In this document: in pieces, positions 50,301 to 59,300 of the stretch
Layout: every line of letters starts with the position of its first letter
Numbering within the stretch: the first letter of the stretch is position 1
Assembly (NCBI GenBank): GCA_029237695.1
Contig: CM055277.1
Span: forward strand, 36,614,242 to 36,678,241
Length of the DNA: 64,000 nucleotides
DNA from: Conchocele bisecta
Lineage: Eukaryota; Mollusca; Bivalvia; Lucinida; Thyasiridae
Direction of reading: 5' to 3'
Notes under the pieces: generated by a model
Told to the model about the DNA's origin: nothing
Database searches by the model: none
The model's input: only the letters and a program-made list of their open reading frames with translations
Made by a program: the position numbers and the translations under genes

Positions 50301-53300
50301 TAGCCTGGGAACCGGTCCCGGTCGAAGTTCACATTTGTCAGGGTGCTATAGGGAGTAAATAACATCACTGTTACAGTAACGTCACTGTTACAATAACGTC
50401 ATTTTTACTCCACCGGCTGCCGTAATCTTGTCCAGATTATGAACGTTTTTTTGTTTTTACTAAATGGTTTATTTTTAAATACATCATGTATCATGTACAT
50501 ATTGTATAACAAAACATAGTTGAAATCACATGCCATGTTACTAGAAAAGAGCATACATAATGTATTTAGAAAGTGCACTTATTTAAGAAGAGTTTTTTAA
50601 GAAGAGAGTTATAGGAAAGAGAAAAAAGATAAAGAGGTCTGCCTTCTGTTCTCGTAATTCGTAATACATGTGATGTATAACGTTTATGTCAATAATACAA
50701 TATAGTTGACATATATTTTTAATAAGCATGTAATTAACTTTGCTACGCTTGGTACCTTGCACATATTTATCGTCTTTTTATTTTATTAATACAATGTAAT
50801 TCTTTCCTGGGTGTTAAAAGTTGAAATTACCCCATTTTATTATATGTAGATCTAGCTTGTCTTTCATTGTGGCTATTTCATTTTCAATATTGATTCGTCT
50901 TTTCAAATATTGCATGAACAAATTAAATGACAATTCTTGTTTTTCATATTTACATTTAATCCAGAAATATTTTGCAAGTATGATAATGAAATTAAATTGT
51001 TTAGCGATACGATTTGTTTGGTTTACACCAAATGAAATCGTATTAAAATTCACTTCGTAAACCACACCTCTTTCATTTAAGAATGTTCTTAGTTGTGACC
51101 ATACATGTTGTACGTTTGGGCATTCCCAGAATAAATGTTTTATATTTTCCACATTCATGCTGCAAAAATCACATAAACTACTTGGTACAATGCCACAAAT
51201 AAGTAATAATTTATTTGTGCCTATGATTCTCATTAAATATTTATACTGAAAATTCCGTAGTGTGGTATCTATTGTAAATTGCATACAAATTGTGTATATA
51301 TTTTTCCATTTGAAATTAAAATCGGGAAATTCGTTCGTCCATTTCTGCTCTGATTTTATTGATTCTATGTTTTTTTGTATTTGTTTGTATAGTGTATAGA
51401 AGTTTATTTACTCCATTGCTTGTCTGTACTTGTTGTAAAATAGGTTTCAGAGTTTGTACGGTATTTATGTTTTCTGTTTTAATTTGTTCTTTCCATTGCA
51501 GATTAATATTATTTACTAAACCTTGGTATTTGATAAAATCATCTGCCCTTATATTATACATTTCCGCAAAATCATTAAAACCGATAAATCTGTTTACTCT
51601 ATAATCATATAACTGTTCTATAAATTTGATACCCGATTTGATCAGTTTGGACAGCCATCTTGAATTCTAAACATTCATGTGTGTCAAGGTCGCACCTATG
51701 CAAAATTTCATTTTGATGCGCAGTCGTACAGGGAAATGACTGTATGGAATATATGGTTTATACTACTTGTATATGGTATACCGTATTATATATGAGACAC
51801 GACATGTGAGTTTGTACATTCGGACAACTGCGTAATTTCCCGAAATGCGTTTACAAAATTTAAAATATTTTCCGTAAATGGCGTCAAAAGTTGACAAAGA
51901 TTTCGGAGTACATGCGAAATTATATTCTGAAAATGTTGTCAACTTTTGACTTTATTTATGAAAAATATTGTAAATTGTGTAAACGTAATTGAAATTATGC
52001 AGATGTCCGAAGGTACAACATCGCATGGCGTGTCTCATATGTACATGCACGATGGTATCTATGGTAGATTTGGTTGTGAAATGGTCATATTATGCCACCT
52101 ATAGAAATAGGTATCAATTCTAAATATTCCAGAATTAATATAAATCAATTAAATTAATACGCATCGTTATTTTTTAGTGGTATAAACATAATTTGTTTTA
52201 AGAAAATAGTAACTACATTTACAGATGCTAGAAAATGTACTATTGTGTTGTTTACTAACATTGCAGCGCATTTTGTATTGCATACATTACATCGGGGTTC
52301 CTATAAATGGCTTGCTGTCAGATAATGATTACAACTGGTTATGCCATCACCAGTGTTAATAATACCTATAGTATATGGAAGCGTCCTGGTTCCAATGCTA
52401 AAATATATTTATCTTCTAATTAGGAGATACTAACTCGTAATTAGGAGATAGTATTAGCATTGGCACCAGGACGCTTCCATATAATATAGGTATTATACAA
52501 GCTGGTCATCGACCGTATAGGAGGGCAAAGTTATTTATCCCACCCACACCCGTACTATGGCGAATTATCATAATACAATATGGACATTACATTAACCTAA
52601 AGTTGTTGCAATTGATTGTACAATATGCTACCATTATGGAAGCGTCCTGGTACCAATGCTAAATATGTTTTATCTCCTAATTAGGAGACACTATCTTCTA
52701 ATTAGGAGATACTAACTCGTAATTAGGAGATAGTATCTCCTAATTAGGAGTTAGTATCTCTTAATTAGGACGTATTATCTCCCAATTAGGACTTATTAGT
52801 TATTAATAGCAACGGCAATGCTCAACATTATGTGTAAAATAGTTGGCATGCCCAACTTTACTTTTGAAGAGAACAAATTGCTGTTATTGAGATGCCCCCC
52901 CCCCCCCACCGTAGCGTGTACCACGCAGTCGCAATGCGACGTCGAAGGTCATTTATTTTTCATATTGTGGTTTACGGGCGATTTTCGAAAAATTTCCCTC
53001 TGGGTGAGCGAAACAAAATTCATGAAAACATTTTGCCGTTCATGCAGCATACACGTATGTAGGCCTACGCCCAGTCATAATTTTGAAAAGATTTCACATA
53101 ATATTATGTCACACCTCCAGAGTTCCTGTTGGGTATGCAATTTGGATTACTCGGTGTGTATCCCTATTCTGCAAAGTGCCGATTGATTTTGGCCAAATAA
53201 ACATACTAAAAATATGAAAATTTACCCGTATTTTTCTTCACATTACGAAAAACCTATGCTGCCAAAAATATTTTTTGAACGCACAAACTTTTTGGCAGAG

Positions 53301-56300
53301 GGCACCTCTCACCATATCCGTATAAAGGCGTATATCACCACTTCAATTCTGGGTTCTACCCCAATAAATACGTCTGCAATATACCTCGTAAAACGGTTTA
53401 TTAGTCGGACATAAAGCACCTTTGCTTCATCAATCTATTTGTGTTTAGAGCAGGCTGTATTTTACAAACACCAGTAACTGATCAAGTTCTACAAATTAGC
53501 AGATTGTACATCCAATAATCAACATCGAATATATTTCTAACATGGAATTTCTGAGCATGCAGATTCACAAGTGGCTACTTGTCTCCCGCCAGTTAGTACT
53601 TTCAGTACTTTGATTTCTATTCGCACAGGCGAGTAATGGGAATGATTTGGCCACAGTGCTGTATATGTGAACGTGCACAAAACTCTGCAAAACCTCCATT
53701 ACCGTCCTGCGACGGACGGTACGGGAGGTTTTGCACAGTTACGTGGCCGCAGTTACCTGAACATGGCCTTCATGATGAAGTCTCCGCATTCTTCGGTCGG
53801 TTGGATGCCGGCGGCGAGGGCCCGACTGGCGTACACACCGAGGCCCTGGAGGGCGTAGATGAGGGTGTCCTGGAGGGCGGCCACCTCGGCCGTCTTGCCG
53901 CAGACGCCCACCGTCACACAGCCCTTCCGGCTCTTCGTCTGCTCGCACTGGTAGCAGAACATGTCTGCAACGACATGAGGGTCACGGGTGAAAGACTTGG
54001 ACAGTAACCCGAATTTTCTGGCTGTAAGGCTGGGCGACTAACATGTAAGTAATATACTTACTTATCCCGTCAACACAGTGCGTATGTGCCGTGAAACACG
54101 GTGCTGTGAAACATTTTTGATATCCAGTCAATACTATTTTTGCATTTTACAGCCATTTGTAGGTGTTGACGGGATAAATAGAATAATAGGTTAGTGCCGT
54201 GAATGGGAAAAAATATCTGGCGCGGCACGGAAACGGGATGTGCTCGGCAGAGCCTCGCCCATCCCGTTTCCTGAGCCTTGCCAGATATGTTTTCCCATTC
54301 ACGACACTAACCTACTATTCTCTATAAGTAACCCAGCGTTACAGACACATACTCATGGTTACATGTACAGGTGCTATACAATATCCATTGGAAACAAGAA
54401 CAGTAGCCGATTTCATCAACATTGCAAAGTATACTTTAGTAGCAAAGTATACTTTGAGGGAGAAATTTTCAATTTTATGATAAATTTATTAATTTTTATT
54501 ATACTGAATTTATTACATTATCACAGCCAATTTGGATGTGATAATGTAATAAATTCAGTATAATAATTCTGCATAGTTTTAATCATCAAATATATGCGGT
54601 CATTAGTTCTGTATGAAATAATGCATTTCGGGAAAAATAAATGATTACTCCCTCAAAGTATACTTTGCTAGTAAAGTATACTTTGCAATGTTGATGAAAA
54701 AGGCTACTGAACAGCGGCGCACATGGGCAAATGTAGTGTAGACTATACAGAGACAGAACAACACTATATAGTTACGACACGAGCACCACGGGTGAACAAT
54801 TTATTTTACTGATAGTAACTCACGGTGGTATCAGGCTATTTTCATATGCAAATGAGGCATGACATTTTTTAATTTATACTAATTAAATGCATCACCTGAA
54901 AAAATAATATTTTAGACAGATTATAAAGTATGATCATTGCATATCAAAAAAAAATACAGAGAATAAATAGCAATGTCCGTTAACATTTTATGGAAACACG
55001 GTTATCGCCCCTGATATCAGTGTGGAAATTTACGTCTGATATAAAATGTATAATAATGACAATCACTACGTGGGGTAATGGTGAATGAGAATGTTTATGT
55101 TGCCAGAAAATGTCTCAGATTATGTCTCTGATATAAAGAACATGTGCCTACTAAATGGGCATGTGCCTTTAATCTATATAAAACTTGATAATATGGAACG
55201 ATGGAGCAAACTTTGGTCATGAACTATATTACAGTGACATAGCAAGTTATAATGTAGTCAAATAGGAACGCATTCGCAGTGCACTAGTATCCGTCCACTG
55301 CTATGTCCGGCGGTTATTGTGGATCAGGTTTGGTGGCTCGGACGTTTCGTATCGTCGCTTTTGCGAGGCGTAGAAACGAAAATTACTAACCATAAGTTTC
55401 GTCTCTCCACGGCGAATTTTAGGGGGGTGCGTACACACCCGTCGCAACACCACCCCCCGGCGTGGAAACATAATGTTCGTCTGTACGCGACGATGAAGGA
55501 ACGACGAGACATGACCCTCACGAGCCACCATACATTCATCCATGGTATCCAACATGGTGTACAATACCGTCTGCTTTATCTTGACCAGATTTCAACATTC
55601 TGAACATCTCTCGGCAATCTCAACTCGCAATCAATCAGTTTGATTGGCTGAGCCTGAGCTGTTACACAGCCAATCAAAGTGAAACGACCTCGATAGATTC
55701 CCATACCATACCCATGACGCATTACCACGTACGCCCCTAAATATATTGAATGGACTATTCCATTACATAGAAAGCGGGTGATTTTGTCATTGGGATGGAG
55801 GTCAAAGAATGACAGTGCGGATCCAGATGAGACGGGTCGTTACGATCATGTGGATATACGGTTTGTAATATTATCCGTGTGGTTAGAAGGCTAGACGTAT
55901 TGCAACAACAGGAATATAGGTGGTACATACAATTATGGTATATTTGTTTTCTGGTGTACGTGCCGAATGCATAATAGTTTCTCTGAACACGTGAAGTAGA
56001 GGGGAATTACACAGCGTTAATTGGCGGGCCGTCGGCCGACGAAAGGAACCTTGTGTTGGTGCTGAAACTGGCAACGAGTGTGGGTGTGGACCGTTCTCCT
56101 TGCCACGGTTTAAATACATAAGCAGGATGGTATATTATAGGTCTACACGGTGGTGAAATGGCGAAAGTGTAGTCCCAGATTAGACTGCGCGAGATGCGCA
56201 GTCTGATATGGCAGGCACTACACTGGTCGAAACGCCCTATACGGGCCAGTTTCTCAGCCGATTGATAAGATAGCAACTAGCAAGTGTATGTGAACTGGTT

Positions 56301-59300
56301 TATAACCTATCAAACTTCATCATTTAATGTTATCTAGAACAGTGAATAATTTATATTCGATTCAACCTCTATATGACCGTCAGATATATAGGAAGGTAGA
56401 TTACTTTTGAAATGCGAATAAATATAACGCGTACGAACCAGCGATAGTGCGATGTTATCACGATGTGTTAGTATAGGGCGTCGGGTATTTTTTGGGGGAA
56501 AGCCATAACAATGGCGAATGTTGCCATAGACATAAACGGCTCGGCATTCCAAAAAATTCTAAGACAACTGCCAACTTGAAAGCGTTCGCATACGGCGAGT
56601 GTTACTAATTTCCCGTGAAATACTAACACGAATGTACCAGGAAGTCTCGTGAATTAGCGAACAATCTGCCCACGTCATCCATTCATGGTCGATACGCGTG
56701 ATTGTGAGCGCACAACCTGAATAGATATCGCGAAATAGATTATGTTCACGGTCATTGCGAAAGACATTCACGAATTACGTGCGTGCTATAATGACCGCAT
56801 TTAGTTAATTATAAGTGTTATTATTTGGCTATTAAATCAAATATGCGTCTCTATCCAATTCGGACTTTGTGTACAATTTTCCCATCACGGTTTCTTAACC
56901 ATGTGACGCAATGTACGCCCATGTATGCTGGTATCTGTTGCGGTACCATGGGAAGCGCCTTCCAGCCCAGGTCCGTGAAACTGCGCCACCACATGTGTCT
57001 TCAAAACCAGTTTTCGCTGTTTCTCCGCATGTAGGCCTTTACCAGTATGCACATTGTGACGCTATGTTTGAGGTCTCTCGTTGAAAAGTGAGGAAACTAC
57101 TTGGACTACATTTTCTTTAAAAACATATATGAAATCAGCGTATTTCTTCCGATACATGTGAAGTCGAACATCTCTAAATCGGACACCCATAAAACAGTAC
57201 ATGTATATGGGGTGCCGTTTTGGACTTTAATAGCACTTCGTGATATCATCACTTCAAATGGATGATATCACCTATTCGAATGGATGATATTACCCATTTG
57301 AATTGGTGATATAACCTATTTGATTTGAATTGATGATATCATCCATTCGAATAGGTGATATCCTCACTTCAAATACATGATATCACCTATTAGAATGGAT
57401 GATATCACCTATTCAAATGGATGATATCACCTATTTGATTTGAAGTGATGATATCATCAATTCGAATGCATGATATCATCACTTCAAATACATGTTATCA
57501 CCTATTCGAATGGATGATATCACCTATTCGAATGGATGATATCACCTATTTGATTTGAAGTGATGATATCATGCATTTGAAGTGATGATATCACCCATTC
57601 GAATACATGATATCATCCATTCAGCACAAACTGGTGATATCACCAATTCGAATGCGTGATATCATGTATTCAGGACGAATAGGTGATATCATCCTTTCGA
57701 ATAGATGATATCACCCATTCGTTTAAATGATGAAAGAGAAAATGATTACTCCCTGTTTACAGTAGTCTCGCAGAAACAAGACTTCCAGTCAAAAATTTAA
57801 GCACGCGCCTTTACTGGGGATTATTATTGTTTTGTTCATAATTTAATATCTTATTGTAGAATAATTTCATAATAGAATTATAATATCAACACGTTTGCAT
57901 GCTTACTATTTTTTTAGCATATTTAGCAAGTGTTTTTAACGTTAGGATTATTTTCTCTTTTTTTTTCGCAGGGAGAAATCCTTCATTTTGAAACATAATG
58001 TTTCTTCCGAAAGGATGATAACACCTATTCGAAAGGATGATATCACCTATTCGTTCTGAATACATGATATCACGCATTCTAATTGATGATATCACCAGTT
58101 TGTGCTGAATGGATGATATCATGTATTCGAATGGGTGATATCACCTATTCAAATGCATGATATCATCACTTCAAATCAAATAGGTGATATCATCCATTGT
58201 AATAGGTGATATCACCCATTCGAATAGGTGATGTCATGTATTTTAAGTGATGATATCACCTATTCGAATGGATGATATCATCACTTCAAATCAAACAGGT
58301 GATATCACCCATTCAAATAGGTGATATCATCCATTCGAATAGGTGATATCATGTATTTGAATTGATGATATCATCAATTCGAATGCATGATATCATCACA
58401 TCAAATCAAATAGGTGATATCATCCATTCGAATAGGTGATATCATCCATTTGAATAGGTGATATCATCCATTTGAAGTGATGATATCACAAAGTGCTATT
58501 AAAGTCCAAAACGGTGCCCCATACATGTATGCGTTGATGGGTTTCGGTGTTATTTATCCGTTGTTTATGATTGCACATTTAGCGTACATACAACACTGAC
58601 ATGTCATGAACTGAACACATGTCTGAATTAATACAGTGCAACATCGCCGTAACTTGGTCGCCGGGGGACCTACCAATGTGTCAGGTTTAGGGAGGCACCA
58701 CTGTCTTCTTGTCTTCTCAGTGAATTGAAGGGAACAGTGGGAGTCGGGGGCTAACTCCGAGATGGATGAAGGGTCAGTGGGAGTCGGGTGCTAACTCCGA
58801 GATGGATGATGGGGTCAGTGGGAGTCGGGGGCTAACTCCGTGATGGATGAAGGGGTCCGTGGGAGTCGGGGGCTAATTCCATGATGGGTGAAGGGGTCAG
58901 TGGTAGTCGGGGGCTAACTCCGTGATGGATGAAGGGGTCAGTGAGAGTCAGAGGCTAACTCCATGATGGATGAAGGGGTCAGTGGGAGTCGGGGGCTAAA
59001 TTCCCAGTGGGAGTCGGGGGCTAACTCCGTGATGGATAAAGGGGTCAGTGGGACTCGATGGCTAACTCCGTGATGTATGAAGGGGTCAGTGGGACTCGAT
59101 GGCTAACTCCGTGATGGATGAAGGGGTCAGTGGGACTCTGGGACTCGATGGCTAACTCCGTGATGGATGAAGGGGTCAGTGGGAGTCGGGGGCTAACTCC
59201 ATGATGGATTATGGGGTCAGTGGGAGTCGGGGGCTAAATTCCTAGTGGGAGTCGGGGGCTAACTCAGTGATGGATGAAGGGGTCAGTGGGACTCGATGGC

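Noticed and set aside
53636..54007. Plus-strand 123-codon frame opposite hcp exon 2, and similar ones at 22780-23143, 39039-39233 and 47673-47912
   Set aside because: They are antisense shadows of GC-rich hcp exons.
55260..55610. Loose inverted similarity and a 94-codon frame
   Set aside because: Pairing is weak and interrupted, and the frame has no recognisable family.
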